A DNA stretch of 64,000 nucleotides from Salinicola socius (GCF_001937195.1 NZ_MSDO01000005.1:124001-188000); one strand, 5' to 3'. Counted from the first letter of the stretch, positions 1 through 9,272 are shown. Program-made: numbers and translations. Notes: generated by a model not told the origin, from the sequence alone.

Positions 1-924
1 CTCGATTTCCGCGGCCTGATCCTGATCGCGCTGTTCCTCGGCAGCCTCGAGTTCGTGCTCGAGGAGGGCCCCGGCGACGACTGGTTCGCGAGCGGGTTGA
101 TCGTGGGGATGACACTGCTGTGTGCCGTCTCCTGCATCGGATTCTTCTGGCGCGTGTTCACCTACCACTCGCCGATCGTCGACCTGCACGCTTTCCGCAA
201 TCTCAACTTTTCGATCGGCACCGGGCTGGTGTTCGTGGTCGGGATCGCGATGTACGGTCTGGTCTATCTGATGCCGCTGTTTCTGGGCGGGGTGAGAGGC
301 TACTCGAGTCTGCAGATCGGCGAGGTGATGTTCGTCACCGGGGTGGCGATGTTCTTCACCGCGCCGATCGTGGGGCGGCTGACCAACTCGGTCGATCTGC
401 GCGTGCTGCTGTTCTTCGGCCTGATGCTGATCGGCATCGGCACGCTGATGAACAACAATCTGACCAGCGAATCCGGCTTCTGGCAGTTCTTCTGGCCGCA
501 GATCGTGCGCGGTATCGGCATGATCATGTGTATCATCCCGGCATCGCGAATTGCGCTGGGCACGCTGCCGCCCCAGGAGCTGGGCAACGCCGCCGGACTT
601 TTCAGCGTGATGAGAAATCTGGGCGGCGCGGTCGGCCTGGCGATGCTCGACACCGTGCGCGACTGGCGGGTGGATTATCACTGGAATCAGCTGATCCCGG
701 CGCTCGATCAAGGGCGTGTCGTGGTGCAGCAGCAGATCGCCAACTATCAGTCGATGCTGATCGGGCACGTCGCCGACCCCTACCACAGCGCGGTGGCCCT
801 GCTCGGGCAGCGCTTCGGCGTTCAGGCCCAGGTGCTGGCCTATAACGATATCTTCCTGTGGCTTGGCTACATCTATCTGCTGAGCGTGCCGCTGGTGTTC
901 CTGCTCAAGAAGATCGAACACTAG
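1..924 (+). CDS. DHA2-family MFS multidrug transporter, C-terminal part (5' end outside window)
   Basis: The frame is open from base 1, so this is the last 307 or so residues of a larger protein. The visible part begins with an LDFRGL stretch and an LEEGPGDDWF stretch, which in the EmrB/QacA (DHA2, 14-helix) family lie just before the middle helices. It continues with about seven hydrophobic segments and a short positive tail (LLKKIEH). Family members are inner-membrane proton antiporters, often paired with a periplasmic adaptor (EmrA type); any adaptor gene would be upstream, out of sight. The gene ends in a TAG within CTAG. Substrate cannot be inferred. Confidence 0.85.
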   Translation, partial: LDFRGLILIALFLGSLEFVLEEGPGDDWFASGLIVGMTLLCAVSCIGFFWRVFTYHSPIVDLHAFRNLNFSIGTGLVFVVGIAMYGLVYLMPLFLGGVRGYSSLQIGEVMFVTGVAMFFTAPIVGRLTNSVDLRVLLFFGLMLIGIGTLMNNNLTSESGFWQFFWPQIVRGIGMIMCIIPASRIALGTLPPQELGNAAGLFSVMRNLGGAVGLAMLDTVRDWRVDYHWNQLIPALDQGRVVVQQQIANYQSMLIGHVADPYHSAVALLGQRFGVQAQVLAYNDIFLWLGYIYLLSVPLVFLLKKIEH

Positions 925-1097
925 GCAAACACGTGATGAATGTCCGCGCTGCAAGGCGCGGCGTCGTTCGCCTTGAGCATCGCCTCGCTCGCCGATCCCT
1001 TCTGTGCTTACCCTCGAGATCCCTCGGCTGGCAAGGCCCGGGCGCCAATGATTCAATAGCGCCAATCTCTCGACCGACGACTGGCAGGATTCTCACC

Positions 1098-1511
1098 ATG
1101 ACTTCACCGCAACGACCCAAACCCGGCGCCGACGAACCGACTCGCACCGTGCTGCGTCTGATCGGCAGCTTTGCCGCGCCGGTGGTGGTCTATCTGGTCG
1201 GGTGGGAACTGGTGGCGCAGCTGATTCTACCGGGTGTGGCGGCCGGCGGGCGCGAATTCGTGATCAATCTGTTCAGCGTGCTGATCCCTTTCGTCGGCGT
1301 GCTGTTGAGCGTCTATCTGGCAGGGATCAAGGCCGGGCGCCTGATGGGCGGCGGCGTGATGGCGATATTCTTTCTCTATCTGTATACGTCGTCCGGTGTC
1401 GTTTTCAGCTGGCTGCCGGTGGCGTTGACGCTGGGCGGCATTGCGCTGGCGGTTCTCGCCGCGCGCTACTGTCCGACCCTGAAACCCGATCTCGGCGGTG
1501 CGTTCGGCTAG
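1098..1511 (+). CDS. small four-helix membrane protein, unknown function
   Basis: A 137-residue protein from the ATG at 1098. The longer open frame upstream reads low-complexity Arg/Ala sequence and looks non-coding; GCAGGA lies just 5' of the chosen ATG. After a hydrophilic, proline-rich N-terminus there are four likely membrane segments at about residues 20-42, 53-75, 80-97 and 103-122. No domain is recognised. Only 9 nt separate its stop from the tmcA start, so the two are probably co-transcribed and tmcA may be translationally coupled to it. Function unknown. Confidence 0.7.
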   Translation: MTSPQRPKPGADEPTRTVLRLIGSFAAPVVVYLVGWELVAQLILPGVAAGGREFVINLFSVLIPFVGVLLSVYLAGIKAGRLMGGGVMAIFFLYLYTSSGVVFSWLPVALTLGGIALAVLAARYCPTLKPDLGGAFG

Positions 1512-1520
1512 GGCCTGCCC

Positions 1521-3926
1521 ATGACCACGCCCGACACGGATCCTTCACTTTCCGCCTGGCTGACCGAGCAAGGCGATGTCCTCCGGCGGCGGCGCTGGCG
1601 TGGTGTGCTGTGGATTGCCGACGACGCCTCGAACGCGATCCGGAAAGCGCGAACCTGGATCGCCGCGGGGCACTGGCAGTCGCCGCTGTGGATCGGCCCC
1701 GAGCTGTCGTCCCCCGACGGTGCTGTGACCTGGCCGTCCGGGGTGAAACGCCTGAGCGCATCCCGCGTCCGCAGTCGGTTAGGTAGCGAGCACGATCTGG
1801 TAGTGTTCGACGCGGTCTCCGCCGGGGCCGGCTTCGATCCGGATGCCTTCGGTGCCATCAGCGGTACGGTGCTGGCCGGTGGCTGGCTCGTGCTGCTGAC
1901 GCCGGAGCACTGGCGAGAGCCGGCCAGCCCGGACTGGCGTGCGGATGCCGATTATCGGCGCCTCGCGCATTGGCCCCACGCGGTGGAAACCCTGTCGACG
2001 CGCTACCTGCGCCGCCTCGCCACCCAACTGCGCCGCGGCAACGAACTGGCCGCGTGGCCGGCAGACGCTGCGCTGCCGATCGCGCCCGCCTGGGCGGATG
2101 CCGGCGCGCCCACGCCATCCGATGCAAACCGCACCGAGTCCGAAGCCGCTGGTGAGACAGAAGCCGAAGCCGCCGGTGATTGTCTCACTTCGGATCAGGC
2201 CGTGGCGGTATCGCGACTGACCCGGATGCGGCGCCGACGCCCCGTGGTGCTGGTGGCCGATCGCGGGCGTGGCAAGAGTGCCGCGATGGGCATTGCCGCG
2301 GCGCGGCGTCTGCGGCAGGGTGAGCAGCGGCTCTGGATCACGGCGTCGAGTCTGGTCGCGGTCGACGCCGTGTTCGATCGCCTCGAGCAGCTGCTGCCCG
2401 GCGGTCGGCGCGAGGCCAATCGCTTCGAGGTCGTCGTGGACGGCCGCGATTGCCGGTGCGAGTGGTTGACCCCGGAGCAGGTGGTGCCGGCGCTGGCGGC
2501 GACCGGCATCGACGCTCGATCGCCGCCGACGCTGTTCGTTGACGAGGCGGCATCGATTCCCGCGGCGCGGTTGATGAGCTGGCTACGGCACTTTCCGCGC
2601 ATTGCCTTCGCCACCACCGTGCACGGCTACGAAGGCACCGGGCGCGGGTTCGAAGTGCGCCTGCGTGACGCGTTGGACCGATTGACGCCGGACTGGCGGC
2701 GGCTGCAGCTCGAAACACCGATTCGCTGGGGCACCGAAGACCCGCTGGAGTCGCTGACACGAGATCTCCTGTGTCTGGATGCCGATATCGCCGCTCCCGA
2801 GTTGATTGCCGAATCGGTCTTCGGAGCAGCCTGCGAAGTGCCGGTCAGGTATGTCTGGCTGGATCGGGAGGCACTCGCCCGGGACGATGCCCTGCTGAGA
2901 TCGATTTTCGGTCTGCTGGTACAGGCCCACTATCGCACCTCGCCGAGCGATCTGCGCCAGCTGCTGGATGGCCCCGATCTTCACCTGCTGGCGGCTTTCG
3001 TCGGCGACGCCGTGGGCAAGCCGCAAGCGATCGGCATCTGCGTGGTGCAGCAGGAGGGCGGCTTCGACGCCACGCTGGCCAACGCCATCTACCGCGGGCA
3101 GCGGCGCCCGCGTGGCCATCTGCTGGCACAGTCTCTGGCGACCCACGGCGGCTTTGAGGCGGCCGCGCTGGCTCGCTGGTGGCGGGTCACGCGGATTGCC
3201 GTTCATCCGGCGGCCCGGTGTCGGGGCGTGGGCGCGTCGATGATCGAACGGGTCGCGGCGGCGGCGCTGGCTCGCGGCCTGGACCGCCTGGGGGTGAGCT
3301 TCGGTGCCGAACCGTCGTTGATTCGATTCTGGCGGCGGCTGGGGTTCTGCTCGCTGCGTGTCGGGCTGACGCGGGAGGCCTCCAGCGGCGAGCCGGCGCA
3401 GATGATGGGGCGCGGGTTGACGCCGGAGGCCGGGCAGGCGCTGGCTCGCATGAACGACGATTTCGTCCGTTATCTGCCGGACCTGCTGGCAAGCGAGCTC
3501 AAGGACATCGAGCCGTGCGTCGTGGTGGGCTGGCTGCAAGAGGGTGCGCCGCCGCAGATTCCCGCCGATCTATGCGAGCGGCTTGGCTGGTTTGCCGCGG
3601 GCGGCGGGGAACTGGCGCTGATTCGGCCCTGGCTGCGCACGGCCTGGCTCGCCTGGTGGCGACGACAACCATCGGCCACCGTTGTGCCGGCACTCGATTC
3701 CGGTTGGGCAGAAGACGCGCCGGAGGCGGGGATGTCGGAAGCGGCTAGGGAGAACCTCGACCTGACGGCGGCGTCTCATGTCGCCGCTGTCGTGGCGGCG
3801 CTGTTCCAGTATCGGGATGAGGCGCTCTCGACACTGGGGCGGCGAGAAGGGCTGGCGGTGGCGCGAAGACTGGCATCGGCGTTGCTGGCCTGGCACCAAA
3901 ACCATCGCGACCCGCGCACTCCTTGA
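1521..3926 (+). CDS. tmcA: tRNA(Met) cytidine acetyltransferase TmcA
   Basis: TmcA makes N4-acetylcytidine at the wobble base of elongator tRNA-Met using acetyl-CoA and ATP. This 801-residue protein has the family order. First comes an N-terminal DUF1726-like region (about 1-190). Then comes an RNA-helicase-like ATPase with a Walker A motif GRGKSA near residue 250 and a Walker B-like DEAAS near 340. Next is a GNAT acetyltransferase domain (about 455-620, CoA-binding RCRGVG near 565), followed by a C-terminal tRNA-binding region. It is longer than the E. coli enzyme (671 residues), with an Ala/Glu-rich linker around residues 195-225. The start has no clear Shine-Dalgarno and follows the upstream stop by 9 nt, suggesting coupling. 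Confidence 0.93.
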   Translation: MTTPDTDPSLSAWLTEQGDVLRRRRWRGVLWIADDASNAIRKARTWIAAGHWQSPLWIGPELSSPDGAVTWPSGVKRLSASRVRSRLGSEHDLVVFDAVSAGAGFDPDAFGAISGTVLAGGWLVLLTPEHWREPASPDWRADADYRRLAHWPHAVETLSTRYLRRLATQLRRGNELAAWPADAALPIAPAWADAGAPTPSDANRTESEAAGETEAEAAGDCLTSDQAVAVSRLTRMRRRRPVVLVADRGRGKSAAMGIAAARRLRQGEQRLWITASSLVAVDAVFDRLEQLLPGGRREANRFEVVVDGRDCRCEWLTPEQVVPALAATGIDARSPPTLFVDEAASIPAARLMSWLRHFPRIAFATTVHGYEGTGRGFEVRLRDALDRLTPDWRRLQLETPIRWGTEDPLESLTRDLLCLDADIAAPELIAESVFGAACEVPVRYVWLDREALARDDALLRSIFGLLVQAHYRTSPSDLRQLLDGPDLHLLAAFVGDAVGKPQAIGICVVQQEGGFDATLANAIYRGQRRPRGHLLAQSLATHGGFEAAALARWWRVTRIAVHPAARCRGVGASMIERVAAAALARGLDRLGVSFGAEPSLIRFWRRLGFCSLRVGLTREASSGEPAQMMGRGLTPEAGQALARMNDDFVRYLPDLLASELKDIEPCVVVGWLQEGAPPQIPADLCERLGWFAAGGGELALIRPWLRTAWLAWWRRQPSATVVPALDSGWAEDAPEAGMSEAARENLDLTAASHVAAVVAALFQYRDEALSTLGRREGLAVARRLASALLAWHQNHRDPRTP

Positions 3927-4256
3927 GCTCCCGCCGCGCCTCATCGCATATGGTCAAGCTGGGATCAGGCGAGTAAGGTATTGGCACCTCAGGGGAAACG
4001 CTGCATACATGTCTGCGCAGGCGAATCGCTTCGTGGCGCGGGGCTGGAGCGCCAGCCCGGTCGGAATCCTCACCTATGACCCATGGGTTCCGGTTCCTGC
4101 GCTCCGGGCGCCTTGCCCTTCATCCTGCTCGCCGATTTATGCAGCGTTTTCCGAAACGGGCCGCGGCGCGCTGCCGGCCCAGACTGCATTCATCACTCTT
4201 TCTTTCGACACCCGTGGCGGTGGCACGCTCGCCGCACGACGAGGCTGGAATCGACC
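3927..4256. other. 330-bp intergenic region tmcA-pepD
   Basis: No convincing gene, RNA or terminator was found here. Several frames are open by virtue of high GC, but they translate to Arg/Pro/Ser-rich sequence with no recognisable fold and no good ribosome-binding site. It presumably carries the pepD promoter, which I could not pinpoint. Confidence 0.4.
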
Positions 4257-5732
4257 ATGAACGATCATCTGCTGCAACTCTCCCCCGAGCCCGTGTGGCG
4301 TCATTTTCGTACGCTCTGCAATACGCCGCGCTCCTCTGGCCACGAAGCGAAGCTGATCGACATTCTCGAGCGCTGGGCCGACGACAACGGTCTGGCCCAC
4401 GATCGTGACAGCTACGGCAACCTGCGGATCCGCCGGGCGGCGAGCCCGGGCTGCGAGACCGTGCCCGGCGTGATCCTGCAGGGGCATCTCGACATGGTCA
4501 CCCAGGCCAACAGCGATCATCCCCACGATTTCCTTACCGATCCGCTCGATACCTACGTCGAGAATGGCTGGCTCCACGCCCGCGGCACCACCCTCGGTGC
4601 CGACAATGGCCTCGGCGTCGCGGCGGCGCTGGCGATTCTGGAAGCGGACGATATCGATCACGGCCCGATCGAGGCGCTGTTCACGCTGGAGGAGGAGACA
4701 TCGCTGCAGGGCGCGCTGTCGCTTGACGAAGGCTGGCTGGAAGGCCGTTATCTGCTCAATCTCGACTCCGAGGACCGGGGCGAGGTCTATATCGGCTGCG
4801 CCGGCGGTGCCGACGTCGTCGTCGACGCCGACCTGCCGATGCGCGGTTGTGACGAAGAGGAGGTGATGCGGCGAGTCTCCCTGACCGGTCTGGTCGGTGG
4901 GCACTCGGGTGCCGATATTCACAAGGAGCTCGGCAACGCCAACCAGTTGTTGGTCAGGGCGCTGCGTAGGCTGGGCGAGTTCGAGATTCGGCTGGTGGAC
5001 TATCAGGGCGGTACGCTGCGCAATGCGCTGCCGCGCGAAGCGTTCGCGACGATCGTGGTCGATGAACATCATCTGCCTGCGGTGGAAGACGCGCTTGCCG
5101 GCTTGCAGAGGCTCTATCGCGAAGAGCTGGCGGGTGTCGACGACGACGTGACGTTGACGCTGTCACCGGCGGCGGTCTCCTGCGAGGACGTGGAAGCGCT
5201 GACCGATACCGCCACCGAGCTGCTGGTATCCGCGCTCCACGCCGCCCCCTACGGCGTCGAGCGCATGAGCGTCGAAGTCCCGGGCGTGGTCGAGACTTCC
5301 AACAACCTCGGCGTGGTCTCGCTGGAGAACGGGCGTTTTCATCTCTGCGCGCTGGTGCGTTCGCTGCGCGATAGCGCGACACGCAATCTGGCGGACCGCT
5401 TCACTGCGCTGTTCGGCCTGATCGGCGCCCAGACGCGGGTCGAGAACGTCTACCCGGGCTGGACTCCGAGCGCGGACAGCACGCTGCTGACCCGTTTTCG
5501 CCGCCTTCACCGAGAACAGCTGGGCGAAGATCCAGCGGTCAAGGTGATCCACGCCGGGCTTGAGTGCGGCATCATCGGCGGCAAGTACCCGCAGCTGGAA
5601 ATGATCTCGTTCGGCCCGGTGATTCGCGGTGCGCATTCACCGACCGAGCGCACCGAGCTTTCATCCGTCGAAGAGTTCTGGCGCGTGCTCAAGGCGCTGG
5701 TCGCCGATATCGCCTCCGGCAGGGCCGCCTGA
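4257..5732 (+). CDS. pepD: aminoacyl-histidine dipeptidase (peptidase D, carnosinase type)
   Basis: A cytosolic M20-family metallodipeptidase that hydrolyses Xaa-His dipeptides. The ATG at 4257 gives 491 residues, matching the usual size (about 485), and starts the family's N-terminal helix. Metal-site motifs are present in order: QGHLDMV near residue 77, GADNGLG near 118, FTLEEETS near 143 and a C-terminal GAHSPTER near 463. The second half holds the lid/dimerisation insertion typical of PepD. It stands alone, followed by a hairpin at 5750. Confidence 0.93.
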   Translation: MNDHLLQLSPEPVWRHFRTLCNTPRSSGHEAKLIDILERWADDNGLAHDRDSYGNLRIRRAASPGCETVPGVILQGHLDMVTQANSDHPHDFLTDPLDTYVENGWLHARGTTLGADNGLGVAAALAILEADDIDHGPIEALFTLEEETSLQGALSLDEGWLEGRYLLNLDSEDRGEVYIGCAGGADVVVDADLPMRGCDEEEVMRRVSLTGLVGGHSGADIHKELGNANQLLVRALRRLGEFEIRLVDYQGGTLRNALPREAFATIVVDEHHLPAVEDALAGLQRLYREELAGVDDDVTLTLSPAAVSCEDVEALTDTATELLVSALHAAPYGVERMSVEVPGVVETSNNLGVVSLENGRFHLCALVRSLRDSATRNLADRFTALFGLIGAQTRVENVYPGWTPSADSTLLTRFRRLHREQLGEDPAVKVIHAGLECGIIGGKYPQLEMISFGPVIRGAHSPTERTELSSVEEFWRVLKALVADIASGRAA

Positions 5733-5749
5733 AACCGACCTGAAGCTGA

Positions 5750-5788
5750 ACATGGCGAGCGGTTCTCTCGAATCGATGCTCGCCATGT
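5750..5788 (+). terminator. stem-loop after pepD
   Basis: A perfect 11-bp inverted repeat (ACATGGCGAGC / GCTCGCCATGT) with a 17-nt loop begins 18 nt after the pepD stop. There is no U-run, so it may be a 3'-end stabiliser or a Rho-assisted terminator rather than a canonical intrinsic one. Confidence 0.5.
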
Positions 5789-6106
5789 AACGACCAGTTG
5801 GGTTTCGATACTTGTTATCTACAGAATTGTCGGGTCCGACAAAAACCGTCAGCACTCGAATCCTGCATGACGCGCCGAATCACTCTGAGTCTGACCTGAA
5901 ATCAATGGGTTAAGTGAGAAATGGCGCGCTGGATAAGTTATTGAACGTGCGTGCTCGTTCAAGTGGGAAAACGAGCGCGCTATCTAATACTTGTCATGCA
6001 GGTCGTGTAGTGACCCTTGCGCGCCTTCAATTTCGCTGAGCTAATCGGAGTTAGATAGCGGCTACTGGACCCCTCCAGCGAAGGATGCGATGGTGATATG
6101 ACTGAC
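5789..6106. other. AT-richer intergenic boundary of the SDR/TetR cassette
   Basis: About 320 bp with no convincing ORF. Base composition falls from the GC-rich pepD side into the lower-GC cassette that follows. A weak inverted motif GTCGGGTCCGAC lies near 5828-5839. I see no integrase, attachment site or IS remnant. Confidence 0.4.
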
Positions 6107-6142
6107 GGTAACAGGGGCAAAGAATGGTTTGCCCCTGTTACC
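6107..6142 (-). terminator. strong hairpin downstream of the SDR gene
   Basis: A perfect 15-bp inverted repeat (GGTAACAGGGGCAAA / TTTGCCCCTGTTACC, loop of 6 nt) starts 6 nt beyond the stop codon of the minus-strand SDR. It has no U-tract, but stem strength and position make a terminator or mRNA-stabilising role likely. Confidence 0.6.
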
Positions 6143-6147
6143 TGGCA

Positions 6148-7029
6148 TTACGCGTCAGCGCCGCCTAGTACCTTGTCTAGTTGCATTTCTTTCAACACAC
6201 GGTCCTGGATGGGTTGTTTGGCAGCGTTGATTTCATCGACCCCCCAAACCATGCCGACAGCTGTACGTGTAGGGCGTTTGCCAGCAGGCATATCGGCTAA
6301 CGCCAAGTAGGCATCTACAACCATCTGTGGATCAGGCGCTTGATCACTCTGCATGAATTTTCCGAATTCCTCGAACATGGCGGCGGGAATCCTTGCCAGT
6401 TCACCGTAGCTGACCAGTATGTCTGTGCGTCTAGGTTGTTGCCCTGCTGCAGTAAGGCCTGTCGGGAACGGGCCTGGCTGCACGATGGCAATATCAATAC
6501 CGAAGGGTGCCACTTCGTAGCGTAAGCCTTGAAGGTAGCCTTCCAAAGCATGTTTGGTGGCGGCGTAGGTAGAGAAATACGGTGCTGAAATCTGACCAAC
6601 CATGGATGAGGTATTGATGATCAGTCCGGACTCGGCCTCACGCATAGCCGGTAAAACAGCCTGTATAGTGCGCATGGCACCATAGTAGTTGGTTTCCATC
6701 TGTTCTCTGGCTTGGGCAATGCTAAAAGCTTCCGTAATGCCGAGATACATCACGCCTGCATTGTTAAGCAAAATATCAATCTTATCCACTTTAGCCAGCA
6801 CACCTGCAATGGCCGTCTCGACGGATTCGTCACTCGTGACATCCATATCAACGACATGGATGGAATCGCTATACGCTTCCAGCTCGGCCTTCACTGCAGC
6901 ATTCTTGCCTTCTGGGCCACGCATGGTAGCGAACACCCGATAGCCTTTATCTGCAAAGTCTTTTACTGACTTCTGGCCGAACCCACTACTGCTTCCCGTG
7001 ATAACTATGTTTGCTTTTGTGTCGCTCAT
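6148..7029 (-). CDS. short-chain dehydrogenase/reductase (classical SDR), possibly acquired
   Basis: A 293-residue NAD(P)-dependent oxidoreductase with a Rossmann fold. It has the cofactor motif TGSSSGFG near residue 11, NNAG near 90, the catalytic Ser in NTSSMVG near 139, and the YAATK pair near 154-158. The substrate is unknown; the length and the ANIVITG-type N-terminus resemble SDRs annotated as oxidoreductases next to TetR regulators. Codon usage and GC are visibly lower than in the flanking genes. It is divergent from a TetR regulator 93 bp away, and the shared gap carries overlapping promoters and two matching operators, so it is very likely the regulator's target. Confidence 0.88.
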   Translation of the reverse strand: MSDTKANIVITGSSSGFGQKSVKDFADKGYRVFATMRGPEGKNAAVKAELEAYSDSIHVVDMDVTSDESVETAIAGVLAKVDKIDILLNNAGVMYLGITEAFSIAQAREQMETNYYGAMRTIQAVLPAMREAESGLIINTSSMVGQISAPYFSTYAATKHALEGYLQGLRYEVAPFGIDIAIVQPGPFPTGLTAAGQQPRRTDILVSYGELARIPAAMFEEFGKFMQSDQAPDPQMVVDAYLALADMPAGKRPTRTAVGMVWGVDEINAAKQPIQDRVLKEMQLDKVLGGADA

Positions 7030-7046
7030 TTTTCATGCCTGCCAGG

Positions 7047-7074
7047 TTGCCAATTAAATACCAGGTGGTACAAT
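7047..7074 (+). promoter_or_regulatory. putative promoter of the tetR gene
   Basis: TTGCCA at 7047-7052, a 16-nt spacer and TACAAT at 7069-7074 form a good sigma-70-like promoter pointing at the TetR gene. Operator 1 (7058-7071) covers the spacer and the -10. Predicted by eye only. Confidence 0.5.
7058..7071. promoter_or_regulatory. TetR operator site 1
   Basis: ATACC-N4-GGTAC, a near-palindrome with the same half-sites as site 2. It overlaps the -10 regions of both divergent promoters, so occupancy should repress both genes. Inferred from sequence only. Confidence 0.5.
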
Positions 7075-7098
7075 AATGCCGCAGGCACCACATGTCAA
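7070..7098 (-). promoter_or_regulatory. putative promoter of the SDR gene
   Basis: On the minus strand, TTGACA (7098-7093), a 17-nt spacer and TATTGT (7075-7070) form a near-consensus sigma-70 promoter. Its -10 overlaps the tetR -10, so the two promoters are face to face and transcription in the two directions should compete. Confidence 0.55.
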
Positions 7099-7104
7099 AT
7101 TAAA

Positions 7105-7118
7105 ATACCGAGCGGTAT
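7105..7118. promoter_or_regulatory. TetR operator site 2
   Basis: ATACCG-AG-CGGTAT is a perfect palindrome ending 4 nt before the tetR ATG, where the ribosome-binding site should be. It shares its half-sites with site 1, 47 bp away. Binding here could block tetR transcript elongation or SDR promoter access. Confidence 0.55.
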
Positions 7119-7122
7119 AAAA

Positions 7123-7731
7123 ATGAGTTCAGACCCAACGAAGCTTTCAAGGGGGCGACCCAAGACCCTGGATCGAGACCACGTTTTGGATGTGGCAATG
7201 GAAGCCTATTGGAAAGGGGACATCGGCAGCTTATCCCTGAATGAGATTTGCAGGAGATCCGGTGTCTCGAAGCCAGGGCTTTATCGTGAATTTTCGAATG
7301 AAGATGGCTTGATGAAAGCCGTCATTGTCAGGTATCAGGAACAAGTACTAAACCCTGTGCAGCAGATGTTGCAAAGTGAAAATTCGTTTCGAGAGACCCT
7401 TGATAGCCTGGTATCATTTGCCACTTCAACGGGTTGTCAACATGATTCCCCAATGGGGTGCCTTTTTACTAAAATGCGTGAATCACGTACGCAGTTGGGT
7501 GAAGCAACGCGAGCACAAGTTTATCTCCTTGAAGAGCAAGCGTTGGCTGCTTTCAGGCAATGGGTGGAGCGTTCAAAGGCCAAAGGCGAGTTTGCTGCAG
7601 ACATGTCATCAGAGTTTGCAGCAACCTATATCGATGCACAGATCAGCTCTGCTTCGTCACAGCTTGCTCGTGGCGAGGACCCGAAAATTGTGAAGAAGAT
7701 ACTGTCAGTCGCTTTTTCTATGCTGGGATGA
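7123..7731 (+). CDS. TetR/AcrR-family transcriptional regulator
   Basis: A 202-residue regulator with an N-terminal helix-turn-helix (about residues 15-60; LSLNEICRRSGVSKPGLYREF is the recognition region, split here only for description) and an all-alpha ligand-binding C-terminal domain of the AefR/PaaR-like type with a QHDSPMGC stretch near 105. It is divergent from the SDR and shares its lower GC, so both probably arrived together. No Shine-Dalgarno is visible between operator 2 and the ATG, so the mRNA may be leaderless or poorly translated. It probably represses itself and the SDR. Confidence 0.88.
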   Translation: MSSDPTKLSRGRPKTLDRDHVLDVAMEAYWKGDIGSLSLNEICRRSGVSKPGLYREFSNEDGLMKAVIVRYQEQVLNPVQQMLQSENSFRETLDSLVSFATSTGCQHDSPMGCLFTKMRESRTQLGEATRAQVYLLEEQALAAFRQWVERSKAKGEFAADMSSEFAATYIDAQISSASSQLARGEDPKIVKKILSVAFSMLG

Positions 7732-7998
7732 AAATGCCGTTCAGTTCGGTATTTTTGCAACAAGCACGCCTTCGCTCATTTCAGGTGAAAGAAAGCTTTT
7801 TCAATTTTGTTTGATAGGCACAGCGCAATGCAAAGCAAACCACGACAAACTGAAATCCTACTCGCTTCGTTCGCACAATTCCGGTGAGTGGGGCGTGGCC
7901 CACGTCAAGCCATTTCCATTGATCTGAACGCCCAAGGTTGGTGCCTCTCTCATGCCAGCGGCGACAATGCACGAAGCAAAAGGGCGGTAAACAACGGC

Positions 7999-9174
7999 TT
8001 ACTGCCGCTGCTGCTCGTGCGTATCCTCGCGTACCGCTTGGCAACTTTCCTCGGAAATATACCCTTTCGACAGCGCGTGCTCCGCCATGCTGACGCTGTC
8101 GTGGGCGAGAATCAGTTCGCAGCCGGCAAGGCGAACCTCGTTGGCCAAGGCTTCGATCGCGACGTCTCGCTCCGGGTCGTTATCCACCTTGCGGATGTAG
8201 ATGGCGCGAACGCGATCCGGATGCGCCTTGACGATCTCGGTGTAGACCTCGGGGTCGCGCTGGCCGCTGTCGCCGATGAGAATGAACGGTAGCGAGTCGT
8301 AGAGCGACAGCATGTTGTTGATGACATCGGACTTGTGATCCTCGGCCTTGCGTGGCCAGGGGCGTTTTATGGTCATGCCCCATTCGCGCAGGAACAGGAT
8401 CGGCCCAACCGGAATATGGTTGAGGTTGAAGAACGCCTCGAGCACCTCGTAGATGCTCCAAGGGCCTCGCGAGACGTAAAGCATGGGGCGCTGACGATTG
8501 CCTTCCGCGCCGCCGTAGAGAGCGCGATACAGCGCGGCGACGCCCGGAAAGGCGGTGCGTCGATCGGCTTTCTCCATGAAAAGCCGGTAGAGCATCTTCA
8601 ACTTGTTGGCGACACCGGTGTACATCACCGTGTCGTCGATATCGCTGATCACGATCAGATCGGTACTCGCCGGCGGAATGTAAATTTCGGTTTCAGTGCT
8701 GATGGCGTCGTCTTCCGAGACGACCTGTAGCTTGACCGAATGCCAGATCGCCTCGGCGGGCAGGGTGTGGGTAATGTCGATATGTGCGTGGAAGTAGCCG
8801 TCGCGATCGGTGGTGACGGTCGCGTGGGTCGCGCCCAGCCGGATATCCACCCGGGCATCTCTGACCCCGTGCCTCACCACGCGGCGGGCGACATCGACCA
8901 GGTCACTGGCGACGCCACCTTGCTTCCAGCCCGCCAATCGGCCGGGCTGGCGAAACACGCGCCCCATGATGAAGGCTTCCGAATGCGAGCCGTAGCCGCG
9001 ATACGGATGAACGATGACCCCGCCTTCGCCCCGGTCTCCGCGCATCGGGCGGGTGAAGATCCGGACCAGTTTCTTGGTAAAATGAATGAGCTTGGTCACG
9101 AACAGCCGAGGTAGAGAACCCGAAGCGGAAGTGTCGGCATGGGTATCGCGAAAGTGGGGCACGGTGGCAGGCAA
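7999..9174 (-). CDS. App1-type phosphatidate phosphatase domain protein (DUF2183)
   Basis: A protein of up to 391 residues carrying the HAD-like DUF2183 catalytic domain of fungal phosphatidate phosphatase App1. The signature DIDDT (residues 178-182, within VISDIDDTVMYTG) supplies the nucleophile and acid/base aspartates, and a later LIGDSGQRDPE motif near 288 completes the metal site. The N-terminal half is a beta-rich domain with YRGYGSHSEAF near 58. There is no signal peptide or membrane helix. The widest start is the TTG at 9174. A GTG inside the LFVTKLIHF stretch (residue 26) or the ATG at residue 44 are alternatives. Bacterial members are largely uncharacterised. Confidence 0.8.
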   Translation of the reverse strand: MPATVPHFRDTHADTSASGSLPRLFVTKLIHFTKKLVRIFTRPMRGDRGEGGVIVHPYRGYGSHSEAFIMGRVFRQPGRLAGWKQGGVASDLVDVARRVVRHGVRDARVDIRLGATHATVTTDRDGYFHAHIDITHTLPAEAIWHSVKLQVVSEDDAISTETEIYIPPASTDLIVISDIDDTVMYTGVANKLKMLYRLFMEKADRRTAFPGVAALYRALYGGAEGNRQRPMLYVSRGPWSIYEVLEAFFNLNHIPVGPILFLREWGMTIKRPWPRKAEDHKSDVINNMLSLYDSLPFILIGDSGQRDPEVYTEIVKAHPDRVRAIYIRKVDNDPERDVAIEALANEVRLAGCELILAHDSVSMAEHALSKGYISEESCQAVREDTHEQQRQ

Positions 9175-9272
9175 TCCTAGGTTTGGTTAACAGTGAGTAT
9201 GGGAACTCGCGGACCATCGTGCAAAGTCTGGACGGATAAAGTCTGGACGGGCTTAGACCGGCCTGACACAAA

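Noticed and set aside
3927-4256. Riboswitch or small ORF upstream of pepD
   Set aside because: No conserved riboswitch core (for example cobalamin, TPP, glycine) could be matched, and the open frames have no coding character.
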